Below the pieces are notes generated by a model. It made no database searches. It saw only the letters and a program-made list of their open reading frames with translations, and was not told where the DNA came from. This document shows, piece by piece, positions 7,964-15,613 of a DNA stretch of 64,000 nt (position 1 is its first letter; every line of letters begins with the position of its first letter). The position numbers were made by a program, and so were the translations under genes. This stretch comes from JBDSSS01 sp963764195. GTDB lineage: Bacteria; Actinomycetota; Actinomycetes; Actinomycetales; Dermatophilaceae. The stretch lies in NCBI GenBank assembly GCA_963764195.1, contig CAVXRG010000010.1:1054001-1118000 (forward strand), read 5' to 3'.

Positions 7964-8353
7964 TCAGGCGGTGAGAGGCGCCACAGTGTGACGGCCCCGG
8001 GCGCCGACCCCGACACGGCGTGGCGCCATCAGCCGTTCGAGCCGGCAGCCGCGGAGCAACCGCCGGGTCCGGTCGCTCGGGTCGACGACGAGCAGGCACC
8101 GCTCCTCGCGGCTCGCTCGGCGGTGCAGGTGCAGGATCACCCCGAGACCCGTCGCATCCCCGATCTCCGCGGCCCCGAGATGCAGGCGCACGACACCCGG
8201 CCCGCGGCCGATGACCTCGTGGACCGCGTCGCGGATGTCGGGCACCGTGTGCACGTCGATGCGTCCCTGGATGATCACGTCATGACCATCCGGTGCGTCG
8301 TGAACCTCGACCGGCGACTTCTTCGGCGACCGGATCCTGGCCTCAAGCGTCAT
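7964..8353 (-). CDS. STAS-domain protein (anti-sigma factor antagonist-like)
   Basis: 129 residues with a single STAS fold of SpoIIAA type: a VIIQGRIDVHTVPDIRDAV start-of-domain pattern and GDATGLGVILHLHRRA. Antagonists of this type bind a partner anti-sigma kinase and are switched by phosphorylation. Here the usual DSSGLG reads DATGLG, so the phosphorylatable residue would be Thr rather than Ser. ATG 8353 has a good Shine-Dalgarno (GAGAGGGG), unlike the leaderless neighbours. No sigma factor or kinase gene lies beside it, so its partners are unknown. Confidence 0.78.
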   Translation of the reverse strand: MTLEARIRSPKKSPVEVHDAPDGHDVIIQGRIDVHTVPDIRDAVHEVIGRGPGVVRLHLGAAEIGDATGLGVILHLHRRASREERCLLVVDPSDRTRRLLRGCRLERLMAPRRVGVGARGRHTVAPLTA

Positions 8354-8414
8354 CGTGACCCCTCTCAATGCTGCTGACGCAATGATGACGCCGGACCGGC
8401 GACATCCGGTGGTC

Positions 8415-8530
8415 GTCCGAGTCAAGAGAAGGTCAAGAAACCCAAAATCCGGTAACGATTCCATCGCGGGCCAGAATTCGCTTTTCAACCATTAAGGAAT
8501 TGGTTCCTGTTAATCCGAGATGTCCGTTAT
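8415..8530. other. AT-rich intergenic patch between murA and the STAS gene
   Basis: This stretch has many A/T runs (for example around 8435-8450 and 8480-8520), in sharp contrast to the flanking DNA. It includes the murA 3' flank and presumably the STAS gene promoter. TTGAC-like words occur on the minus strand near 8422-8438, but I could not pair them with a convincing -10. No gene is seen in it. Confidence 0.5.
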
Positions 8531-9814
8531 TCAGTCGACCCACGCGGTGTCCGGCTCCCGGACGACGTCCGCCCCGAGCCGGCGCAGTGCCTCCTCGAAT
8601 CGGGGGTAGCCGCGGTCGATGTGGTGGATGCCACCGACGACCGTCTCGCCGTCAGCGACGAGTCCGGCGATGACGAGGGCGGCTCCGGACCGGATGTCGC
8701 TCGCCTCGACCGGCGCACCGGAGAGGGCCGGCACCCCGTGCGTCATGACGTGGTGCCCGTCGACCTGTGCCTCCGCACCCAGGCGCGCCAGCTCCTGGAC
8801 GGTCCGGAACCGCGCCTCGAAGAGGTTCTCGGTCACCATCGCGCTCCCCCGAGCCACGGCGTTGTAGCTGAGGGCGAACGGCTGGAGGTCGGTCGGGAAG
8901 CCGGGGTAGGGCAGGGTGGCCACGTCGAAGGCCGGGGGCCGGCCGGGCGGCGCCACGACCCGGAAGCCGCGGTCGGTCGTTGCGATGACGCAGCCGGCCG
9001 CCGAGAGGGAGGCGAGCGGGGCCCGCAGGTGCGCGGCCACCCCGCCGACGACCTCGATCTCACCGCGGGTCGTCGCCGCCGCGAAGGCCCACGTCCCGGC
9101 AGCGATGCGGTCGGGAACGACGTGGTGGCGCGTGGGTTGGAGCCGGTCGACGCCGCGCACGACGATCCGCGACGTGCCTGCGCCGGACACGTCCGCGCCC
9201 ATCGAGACGAGCATCTCGGCGATGTCGACGATCTCGGGCTCCTTGGCGACGTTGTCGATCGTCGTCGTCCCCCGGGCCAGGACCGCGGCCGTCAAAACGT
9301 TCTCGGTGGCCCCGACGCTCGGGAAGTCGAGCCGGAGGTCGGCGCCGTGCAGCCCGTCGGGGGCGGCGGCCACGAGGTAACCGTGGGCCACGTGCACCGT
9401 CGCGCCGAGCGCCTCGAGGCCGGCGGCGTGCAGGTCGAGCCCACGCGACCCGATCTCGTCCCCGCCGGGGATGGCGACGTCGGCCTCACCGACCCGGGCC
9501 ACGAGCGGGCCGAGGACCGAGATGGAGGCGCGCAGGGCGCGCACCAGCTCGTAGTCGGCGCGATGGCCGAGGACGTCGGGCACGTCGAGTACGACGACGC
9601 CCGCCCCCGCGTCGTAGTCCACCGCCACCCCGAGCCGGCGCAGCAGCTCGGCCATGATCGCCACGTCCGCGATCGCCGGGACGTTGGTCAAGGTGGTGCG
9701 CCCGGTCGCGAGCAGCGCGACCGCCATCAGCTTGAGCGCACTGTTCTTGGCCCCGACGACCGCGACCTCGCCGACGAGTCTGGCACCGCCGACGACCCGG
9801 AACCGCTCTCTCAC
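8531..9814 (-). CDS. murA: UDP-N-acetylglucosamine 1-carboxyvinyltransferase MurA
   Basis: 427 residues, first committed step of peptidoglycan synthesis (transfer of enolpyruvate from PEP to UDP-GlcNAc). It has the two inside-out alpha/beta domains, with VVGAKNSALKLMAVALLA near residue 19 and the catalytic loop IPGGDEIGSRGLDLHAAG near residue 115. The position of the Cys attacked by fosfomycin (Cys115 in E. coli) is Asp119 here, as in mycobacteria, so intrinsic fosfomycin insensitivity is expected. GTG 9814 lies seven bases after TAGGGT (leaderless). The murA-near-atpC order is conserved in actinobacteria. Confidence 0.95.
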   Translation of the reverse strand: MRERFRVVGGARLVGEVAVVGAKNSALKLMAVALLATGRTTLTNVPAIADVAIMAELLRRLGVAVDYDAGAGVVVLDVPDVLGHRADYELVRALRASISVLGPLVARVGEADVAIPGGDEIGSRGLDLHAAGLEALGATVHVAHGYLVAAAPDGLHGADLRLDFPSVGATENVLTAAVLARGTTTIDNVAKEPEIVDIAEMLVSMGADVSGAGTSRIVVRGVDRLQPTRHHVVPDRIAAGTWAFAAATTRGEIEVVGGVAAHLRAPLASLSAAGCVIATTDRGFRVVAPPGRPPAFDVATLPYPGFPTDLQPFALSYNAVARGSAMVTENLFEARFRTVQELARLGAEAQVDGHHVMTHGVPALSGAPVEASDIRSGAALVIAGLVADGETVVGGIHHIDRGYPRFEEALRRLGADVVREPDTAWVD

Positions 9815-9821
9815 GGGCTCG

Positions 9822-9827
9822 ACCCTA
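9822..9827 (-). promoter_or_regulatory. Leaderless-type -10 box of murA (TAGGGT)
   Basis: TAGGGT on the minus strand with seven bases to GTG 9814. It is divergent from the adenosyltransferase promoter 50 bp away. Confidence 0.55.
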
Positions 9828-9878
9828 TCCGGCCCGCCGAGGCCCGTGACCCGGCGGCACCGGGTCCACCCGGGATGG

Positions 9879-9884
9879 CAGAGT
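9879..9884 (+). promoter_or_regulatory. Leaderless-type -10 box (CAGAGT)
   Basis: CAGAGT, six bases, then ATG 9891. The same layout with TAGAGT-GGCCCC-ATG recurs at 53452. Confidence 0.4.
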
Positions 9885-9890
9885 GGCCCC

Positions 9891-10535
9891 ATGGTCAACC
9901 TCACGAAGATCTACACCCGCACCGGCGACGATGGGACGACCGGTCTCGGTGACTTCTCCCGGGTCAGCAAGAACGACCCCCGCCTGCATGCCTACGCCGA
10001 CAGCAACGAGGCCAACGCGGCCATCGGCCTCGCGATCGCGTGCGGCGAGCTCGACGAGGAGCTGCAGGCGACGCTCATGCGGGTCCAGAACGAGCTCTTC
10101 GACGTCGGGGCCGACCTCTGCACCCCGCTGCAGGAGTCCTACGAGTACCCGCCGCTGCGGGTCGAGCAGCCCTGGGTCGACGACCTCGAGCGCGACTGCG
10201 ACCACTACCTGGACATGGTCGAGCCGCTGCGGTCCTTCATCCTTCCCGGCGGGACCGCCGGCTCGGCCCACCTCCACCTCGCCACGACCGTCGTGCGCCG
10301 CGCCGAGCGGTCGGCCTGGGCCGCCGTCGAGCACCACGGCACCGAGCCCGGCGGCGGCCGCGGGACCGGCGGCATCAACGTCCTGACGGCGACCTACCTC
10401 AACCGGCTCTCGGACCTGCTCTTCATCCTCGCCCGAGTCGCGAACCTCGGGATCGGCGGCGACATCCTCTGGCAGCCCGGCGGCGGGCGGGTCGAGCGGC
10501 CCGAGAAGCGGTCGAAGAAGAAGGCCGCGGAGTAG
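9891..10535 (+). CDS. pduO: Cob(I)yrinic acid a,c-diamide / corrinoid adenosyltransferase, PduO type
   Basis: 214 residues. The N-terminal ATP-binding motif YTRTGDDGTTGLGD (residues 8-21) and the RRAERSAW plus NRLSDLLFILAR helices mark the PduO family of ATP:corrinoid adenosyltransferases, which form adenosylcobalamin. That cofactor is required by MeaA nearby. A basic tail (KRSKKKAAE) ends the protein. The gene is on the plus strand between murA and the ATP synthase operon, divergent from murA and convergent with DUF2550. ATG 9891 is leaderless with CAGAGT upstream. Confidence 0.9.
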   Translation: MVNLTKIYTRTGDDGTTGLGDFSRVSKNDPRLHAYADSNEANAAIGLAIACGELDEELQATLMRVQNELFDVGADLCTPLQESYEYPPLRVEQPWVDDLERDCDHYLDMVEPLRSFILPGGTAGSAHLHLATTVVRRAERSAWAAVEHHGTEPGGGRGTGGINVLTATYLNRLSDLLFILARVANLGIGGDILWQPGGGRVERPEKRSKKKAAE

Positions 10536-10609
10536 CAGAGCAGGCACGAGCAGGCTGGGGACCTCGGCCCTGAGTCGGCGACCGGTCGACGCGCAGGACG
10601 GGTGGCGGC

Positions 10610-11047
10610 TCAGGCGACGTTGACGTTGTAGCCGGGGGGCGCGGCTTCCTGCCACGACCGCAGGGCGGTGTAGTCCGGACCCTGCAGGGCCAGCTCGAAG
10701 TGGTGCTCACCCTCGGTGCAGGGCACCCGGAAGGCCTCGGGTAGCACGGTGATCCCCTGGGAGCCCTCGAGCCGGTGGGGGGCGTCGAGCAGGAGCAGCT
10801 GGCGCTGCCACGTGCGCCCCGCGCGGACCGAGACACCCCCGAGGGAGTACCACTCGAGGGTGTTGTCGCCGAAGCGGATCAGGCCGAGGCGCCAGCGGTC
10901 ACGGCCGGCCTCACGCAACCCACAGAGGGTCAGCGGCATACCGCGTGCGATGTAACGGCGGCGCAGGTAGATCAGCGTGAGCCCGACGACGACGAGCGCG
11001 ATGAGCGTGCCGACGACGATCTCGGTGGAGACGAGAGCGCTCGGCAC
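10610..11047 (-). CDS. DUF2550 membrane-anchored protein downstream of atpC
   Basis: 145 residues. One N-terminal transmembrane helix (about residues 8-28, VVGTLIALVVVGLTLIYL), then RRRYIARGMPLTLCGLR and a soluble beta-rich domain. The family is actinobacterial, of unknown function, and regularly follows atpC. GTG 11047 is eight bases after the atpC stop, so it is probably co-transcribed with atpC. Seen: a membrane anchor and conserved position. Not known: its role. Confidence 0.83.
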   Translation of the reverse strand: MPSALVSTEIVVGTLIALVVVGLTLIYLRRRYIARGMPLTLCGLREAGRDRWRLGLIRFGDNTLEWYSLGGVSVRAGRTWQRQLLLLDAPHRLEGSQGITVLPEAFRVPCTEGEHHFELALQGPDYTALRSWQEAAPPGYNVNVA

Positions 11048-11055
11048 GCGGGGCC

Positions 11056-11337
11056 TCAGTTCGAGCTGGACGAGAGGGACGAGGCGTCGACGTGCTCGGC
11101 GACGATCGTCACGACGTTGGAGTCGACCGACAGGAAGCCTCCGTCGACGCTGACCGTCTGACGGCCCCCGTCGAGACCGTCGATCGACACGTCACCCTCG
11201 ACGAGGATGCCGAGCAGCGGCGTGTGGCCGGGCATGATGCCGAGCTCTCCGGCCACCGAACGGGCGCGGACGAACTTCGCCTCGCCCTCCCAGACCTTGC
11301 GGTCGGCGGCGACCATCTCAACCTTGAGTGAGCTCAC
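11056..11337 (-). CDS. atpC: ATP synthase F1 epsilon subunit
   Basis: 93 residues, essentially only the N-terminal beta-sandwich (LKVEMVAADRKVWEGEAKFVRARS, GIMPGHTPLLGIL). Full-length epsilon of E. coli has ~139 residues with a C-terminal helix pair that inhibits ATP hydrolysis; that region is missing, as in several other actinobacteria. GTG 11337 has a GGAGGAAC ribosome site. Unusually the gene does not follow atpD directly: ndh lies between. A TAAACT hexamer at 11372-11377 could give atpC its own promoter. Confidence 0.93.
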   Translation of the reverse strand: MSSLKVEMVAADRKVWEGEAKFVRARSVAGELGIMPGHTPLLGILVEGDVSIDGLDGGRQTVSVDGGFLSVDSNVVTIVAEHVDASSLSSSSN

Positions 11338-11371
11338 GTGTTCCTCCGGATCGTGGGAATGTCTGGTGTCG

Positions 11372-11377
11372 AGTTTA
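11372..11377 (-). promoter_or_regulatory. Candidate -10 box upstream of atpC (TAAACT)
   Basis: TAAACT on the minus strand about 35 bases before GTG 11337, in the 84-base gap after ndh. No strong -35 was found, so this is a weak call. Confidence 0.3.
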
Positions 11378-11421
11378 GTGCCTCGCGCCGGGTGGTCCGG
11401 ACCGGCCCTCGGACGGCGGCG

Positions 11422-12831
11422 CTACGCCGGTCCGGCGGGACCCGCCCCGGGCGGGGCCTGCGCACCGGGGCGATCCTTGTCCACCCGGGGCAGCTCGGGG
11501 TGGAAGTCCGAGCCGAGGTCCTCGATCGCGGTCCGAGCGAAGACCTGCTGCTGCGTCACGACCCGCTCGGCCCGGCCTCGCCCGAGGAAGCTGATCGCCC
11601 AGTGCAGCAGCGTGGTGATCCGGTGCTTGAAGCCGATGATGTAGACGAGGTGGACCGCGAGCCACATCACCCAGGCGAAGAACCCGCTGAAGCGGGCCTT
11701 GCCGACGGAGGCCACCGCGGAGAACCGCGAGATCGTCGCCATCGACCCCTTGTCGAAGTACTCGAAGTCGCCCTGCGGCTCGCGCCCCTCGACCCGTCGG
11801 CGGATCGCCTCCGCCGCGTAGCGGCCACCCTGGATCGCGACCTGTGCGACTCCGGGCAGGTCGTCGAGGGCGATCATGTCGCCCACGACGTAGACCTCGG
11901 GGTGGCCGGCGATGGTGAGGTCGGGACGCACCTTGATCCGCCCCGCCCGGTCGAGCTCGGCATCGGACTGCTCCGCGAGCTGGCGCGCCAGCGGCGAGGC
12001 CTGCACGCCCGCGGCCCAGACCTTGCACACCGACTCGAGGCGCTCCCGGCTGCCGTCGGAGTGTTGGACGTCGATCCCCGTCGCGTCGACGCCGACGACC
12101 ATCGCGCCGAGCCGCACGTCGACGCCGAGCTTCTCGAGCCGCTGCTCGGCCCGGTCCCCGAGCTTCTCTCCGAAGGACCCCAGCACCTGCGAGGCGCCGT
12201 CGAGCAGGATGATCCGGGCTCGGGCGGGGTCGATCCGGCGGAAGTCCCGCCGCAGGGTGCGGTGCGCGAGCTCGGCTATCTGCCCGGCCATCTCGACGCC
12301 GGTGGGACCGGCGCCGACGACGACGAAGGTCATCAGCCGGTCGATCTCGGCCTGCGTCGAGGCGAGCTCGGCCAGCTCGAAGGAGCCGAAGATGCGTCCC
12401 CTGAGCTCGAGCGCGTCGTCGATCGACTTCATCCCGGGGGCGTGCCGGGCGAACTGGTCGTTGCCGAAGTAGGACTGCCCGGCTCCCGCGGCGACGATGA
12501 GCGAGTCGTAGGGGGTGACGGTCTCCCGGCCCACGGTGTGGTGGGTCACGGTGCGAGCGGCGAGGTCGATCCCGGTCACGTCCCCGAGCAGGACCGTCGC
12601 GTTGTCCTGGCGGTGCAGCACCTCGCGGGTGGCCGGGGCGATCTCTCCCTCGGACAGGATGCCGGTCGCGACCTGGTAGAGCAACGGCTGGAAGAGGTGG
12701 TGGGTGGTGCGCGCGACCATCGTCACGTCGACGTCGGCCTTCTTCAGCTTCTGGGTGCTGAAGAGGCCACCGAAGCCGGAGCCGATCACGACGACGCGGT
12801 GCCGATCCGTGGTCTGGGTGGGCGTGCTCAC
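11422..12831 (-). CDS. ndh: Type II NADH:quinone oxidoreductase (NDH-2)
   Basis: 469 residues. NDH-2 passes electrons from NADH to menaquinone without pumping protons. An N-terminal FAD-binding GSGFGGLFSTQKLKK near residue 16, a second dinucleotide motif VVVGAGPTGVEMAGQIAEL near residue 170, the YVVGDMIAL motif near residue 310 and a C-terminal hydrophobic stretch (FFAWVMWLAVHLVYIIGF) give the full family layout. GTG 12831 has an AGAGGAAG ribosome site. The gene sits between atpD and atpC, an unusual interruption of the F1 gene order. A hairpin separates it from atpD. Confidence 0.93.
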   Translation of the reverse strand: MSTPTQTTDRHRVVVIGSGFGGLFSTQKLKKADVDVTMVARTTHHLFQPLLYQVATGILSEGEIAPATREVLHRQDNATVLLGDVTGIDLAARTVTHHTVGRETVTPYDSLIVAAGAGQSYFGNDQFARHAPGMKSIDDALELRGRIFGSFELAELASTQAEIDRLMTFVVVGAGPTGVEMAGQIAELAHRTLRRDFRRIDPARARIILLDGASQVLGSFGEKLGDRAEQRLEKLGVDVRLGAMVVGVDATGIDVQHSDGSRERLESVCKVWAAGVQASPLARQLAEQSDAELDRAGRIKVRPDLTIAGHPEVYVVGDMIALDDLPGVAQVAIQGGRYAAEAIRRRVEGREPQGDFEYFDKGSMATISRFSAVASVGKARFSGFFAWVMWLAVHLVYIIGFKHRITTLLHWAISFLGRGRAERVVTQQQVFARTAIEDLGSDFHPELPRVDKDRPGAQAPPGAGPAGPA

Positions 12832-12944
12832 GATGCTGACTTCCTCTGGTTGGGGGCGGCGCGGTCCTGCACCCACGACAACGTCGGGGCTGGCGGGCCG
12901 ATACCCGGAACGGTCGATCCGCGCGTGATGTGACGAAGAACGCA

Positions 12945-12979
12945 CAGCGCCGGCGCCCCGTGGCGGGACACCGGCGCTG
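12945..12979 (-). terminator. Hairpin after atpD, before ndh
   Basis: CAGCGCCGG (12945-12953) pairs perfectly with CCGGCGCTG (12971-12979), and the loop can extend the stem with CGCC/GGCG. There is no U-run. It probably separates the atpI-atpD mRNA from ndh-atpC, either as a terminator or an mRNA end-stabiliser. Confidence 0.6.
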
Positions 12980-13013
12980 GCATGGTGCTCGAGCTTGGTC
13001 TGGGACCGGGCGA

Positions 13014-14483
13014 TCAGAGGTTCTTCTGGATCTCCGACCACTGGCGCTCGACGTCGTCGAGGCCACCACACATGTAGAAGGCCTGCTCACCGACGTGGTC
13101 GTACTCGCCGTCGGCGATCTTCGTGAAGGCCTCGACGGTGTCCTTGAGCGAGACCGTGGAGCCCTCGATGCCGGTGAACTGCTTCGCGACGTAGGTGTTC
13201 TGCGACAGGAAGCGCTGGATCCGGCGGGCCCGGTTGACGAGGATCTTGTCCTCCTCGGACAGCTCGTCGATACCGAGGATCGCGATGATGTCCTGCAGCT
13301 CCTTGTTGCGCTGGAGGATCGACTTGATGCGCACCGCGGTGTTGTAGTGGTCTGCCGCGATGTAGCGCGGGTCGAGGATCCGCGAGGTGGAGGACAGCGG
13401 GTCGACGGCCGGGTAGATGCCCTGCGAGGCGATGTCACGAGAGAGCTCGGTCGTCGCGTCGAGGTGGGCGAACGTCGTGGCCGGCGCCGGGTCGGTGTAG
13501 TCGTCGGCCGGCACGTAGATCGCCTGCATCGAGGTGATCGAGTGGCCACGCGTCGAGGTGATCCGCTCCTGGAGCGTGCCCATCTCGTCGGCGAGGGTCG
13601 GCTGGTAGCCCACCGCGGACGGCATCCGGCCGAGCAGCGTGGACACCTCCGAGCCGGCCTGGGTGAAGCGGAAGATGTTGTCGATGAAGAGCAGCACGTC
13701 CTGCTTCTGCACGTCGCGGAAGTACTCCGCCATCGTCAGCGCCGAGAGGGCGACGCGCAGACGCGTGCCCGGCGGCTCGTCCATCTGGCCGAAGACGAGC
13801 GCGGTCTGTCCGAGGACCCCCGCCTCCTCCATCTCGACCATCAGGTCGTTGCCCTCACGGGTGCGCTCACCGACACCGGCGAACACCGAGACACCACCGT
13901 GGTCGCGGGCGACGCGGGCGATCATCTCCTGGATGAGGACGGTCTTGCCGACACCAGCACCACCGAAGAGGCCGATCTTGCCACCCTGGACGTACGGGGT
14001 CATCAGGTCGATGACCTTGATGCCCGTCTCGAACATCGAGGTCTTGGACTCGAGCTGGTCGAAGGCCGGAGCCTTGCGGTGGATCCCCCAGCGCTCCTTG
14101 ACCTCGAGGGTCTCGCCCTCCGCGAGGTTCATGCACTCGCCGGTGGTGTTGAAGACCTTGCCGAGCGTCACATCGCCGACCGGCACCGTGATCGGGCCGC
14201 CGGTGTCCTGGACGGCAGACCCGCGGACGAGGCCGTCGGTCGGCTGCAGGGAGATCGCGCGGACCATGTTGTCGCCGATGTGCTGGGCGACCTCGAGGTT
14301 GACGTTCTTCTCCTCACCGGCGAGCGTCACGCTCGTGGTCAGCAGGTTGTACTGCTCGGGCATCTGGTCGTTGGGGAACTCGACGTCGACGACCGGGCCG
14401 ATGATGCGGGAGATGCGTCCGACGCTGCCCACTTCGGGGCCCTGCTCGGCCGACACCGCGTTGTCACTGACGGTTGCAGTCAT
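13014..14483 (-). CDS. atpD: ATP synthase F1 beta subunit
   Basis: 489 residues, the catalytic subunit of the F1 hexamer. Walker A GGAGVGKT at residues 174-181, DEPPGTRLRV, the FTQAGSEVSTLLGRMPSAVGYQ segment, and the C-terminal acidic loop DELSEED. Length is normal for the family. ATG 14483 has an AAGGAAG ribosome site and lies 27 bases after the atpG stop. Downstream a GC hairpin and then ndh replace the usual adjacent atpC. Confidence 0.98.
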   Translation of the reverse strand: MTATVSDNAVSAEQGPEVGSVGRISRIIGPVVDVEFPNDQMPEQYNLLTTSVTLAGEEKNVNLEVAQHIGDNMVRAISLQPTDGLVRGSAVQDTGGPITVPVGDVTLGKVFNTTGECMNLAEGETLEVKERWGIHRKAPAFDQLESKTSMFETGIKVIDLMTPYVQGGKIGLFGGAGVGKTVLIQEMIARVARDHGGVSVFAGVGERTREGNDLMVEMEEAGVLGQTALVFGQMDEPPGTRLRVALSALTMAEYFRDVQKQDVLLFIDNIFRFTQAGSEVSTLLGRMPSAVGYQPTLADEMGTLQERITSTRGHSITSMQAIYVPADDYTDPAPATTFAHLDATTELSRDIASQGIYPAVDPLSSTSRILDPRYIAADHYNTAVRIKSILQRNKELQDIIAILGIDELSEEDKILVNRARRIQRFLSQNTYVAKQFTGIEGSTVSLKDTVEAFTKIADGEYDHVGEQAFYMCGGLDDVERQWSEIQKNL

Positions 14484-14510
14484 GGTGGATAGCTTCCTTA
14501 CCTGTGGGCG

Positions 14511-15449
14511 TTACTTCTTGGCGTCCGCGAGGGCGTCAGCGCCGCCCACGATTTCGCTGATCTCTTGGGTGATGCCGGCCTGGCGGGCCTGGTTGGCGAG
14601 GCGCTCGTACTTCTTGATGAGCTCGCCGGCGTTGTCGGTGGCCGACTTCATCGCCCGCTGCCGCGCGGCCAGCTCGGAGGCCGACGAGCTGAGCAGGGCG
14701 GTGAAGAGGCGGTTGCGGACGTACTTCGGCAGCAGCTGGTCGAGCACCTCGGACGCGCTGGGCTCGAAGGAGTACTCGGGCGGGATCTCGCCCTTGTCGT
14801 ACTCGTGCACCGAGAGGTCCAGATCGCTCGACGCGTCCGCCTCGTCCTTGCCGACGACCTCGAGGGGCAGCAGGCGCAGGGCGTGCGGCTCCTGGCGGAC
14901 CATCGAGCGGAACCGGGTGAACACGACGTGGATCTCGTCGTGCCCGCCCTCGTCGACGTCCTTGAGGAAGTCCTCCGTGATCCGGTCGGCGATCGCCTTG
15001 GCGTCCTCGAAGGTCGGGGCGTCGGAGAAGCCGGTCCACTCCTGGGCGTACTCGCGGCGCCGGAACTTGTAGTAGCTGACGCTCTTGCGACCGACGAGGT
15101 AGGGAACGACCTCCTTGCCCTCCTTGCGCAGCCGGGCGATCAGCTCCTCGCTCGCCTTGATGGCGGAGATCGAGTACGCACCGGCCAGACCGCGGTCGGC
15201 AGTGATGATGACGACCCCGGCGCGGGTTGCGTTCTCACTCGTCGTGGTGAGCGGGTGGTCCTCGTTGGTGTTCGTGGCCACTGCGGAGACGGCGCGGGTC
15301 AACGCGATCGTGTACGGCATCGCCTCGGTCGCCTTCTGGCGCGCCTTGACGACTCGTGCGGCCGCGATCAGCTCCATCGCGTTCGTGATCTTCTTGATGG
15401 AGTTGACGGACTTGATGCGCTGGCGGTAGATCCGCATCTGCGCTCCCAT
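14511..15449 (-). CDS. atpG: ATP synthase F1 gamma subunit
   Basis: 312 residues, the rotor stalk of F1. The N-terminal coiled-coil strand MGAQMRIYRQRIKSVNSIKKITNAMELIAA and the C-terminal strand ending NQARQAGITQEISEIVGGADAL are the diagnostic terminal helices. ATG 15449 is supported by a GGCGGAG ribosome site. An unusually long 164-base gap containing two strong hairpins separates it from atpA. Confidence 0.97.
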   Translation of the reverse strand: MGAQMRIYRQRIKSVNSIKKITNAMELIAAARVVKARQKATEAMPYTIALTRAVSAVATNTNEDHPLTTTSENATRAGVVIITADRGLAGAYSISAIKASEELIARLRKEGKEVVPYLVGRKSVSYYKFRRREYAQEWTGFSDAPTFEDAKAIADRITEDFLKDVDEGGHDEIHVVFTRFRSMVRQEPHALRLLPLEVVGKDEADASSDLDLSVHEYDKGEIPPEYSFEPSASEVLDQLLPKYVRNRLFTALLSSSASELAARQRAMKSATDNAGELIKKYERLANQARQAGITQEISEIVGGADALADAKK

Positions 15450-15527
15450 GTGCTCCGCCTCTCTAGGTCTCGAAAAAGTGTGTGTCTACGAAAAGTCTGG
15501 GTCGTTCACCGGCGGTGGCGCCGGGTC

Positions 15528-15575
15528 CCGCGGGGCTGGGCGTCAGCACGAGCCGACTACCCAGCCACGCGGGCT
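15528..15575 (-). other. Long hairpin in the atpA-atpG gap (second of two)
   Basis: CCCGCGgGGCTGGG pairs with CCCAGCCaCGCGGG, about 14 base pairs with one mismatch around a ~19-base loop. Together with the perfect hairpin next to the atpA stop it makes a double structure inside the operon, more likely mRNA processing or differential stability than full termination. Confidence 0.55.
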
Positions 15576-15583
15576 GTCGGGGG

Positions 15584-15612
15584 GCACTCGGGGGGCGAAG
15601 CCCCCCGAGTGC
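15584..15612 (-). terminator. Perfect 13-bp hairpin one base after the atpA stop codon
   Basis: GCACTCGGGGGGC (15584-15596) pairs perfectly with GCCCCCCGAGTGC (15600-15612) around a three-base loop. It lacks a U-tract. It lies inside the operon, so partial termination, RNA end protection or translational control of atpG are possible. Confidence 0.65.
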
Positions 15613-15613
15613 A

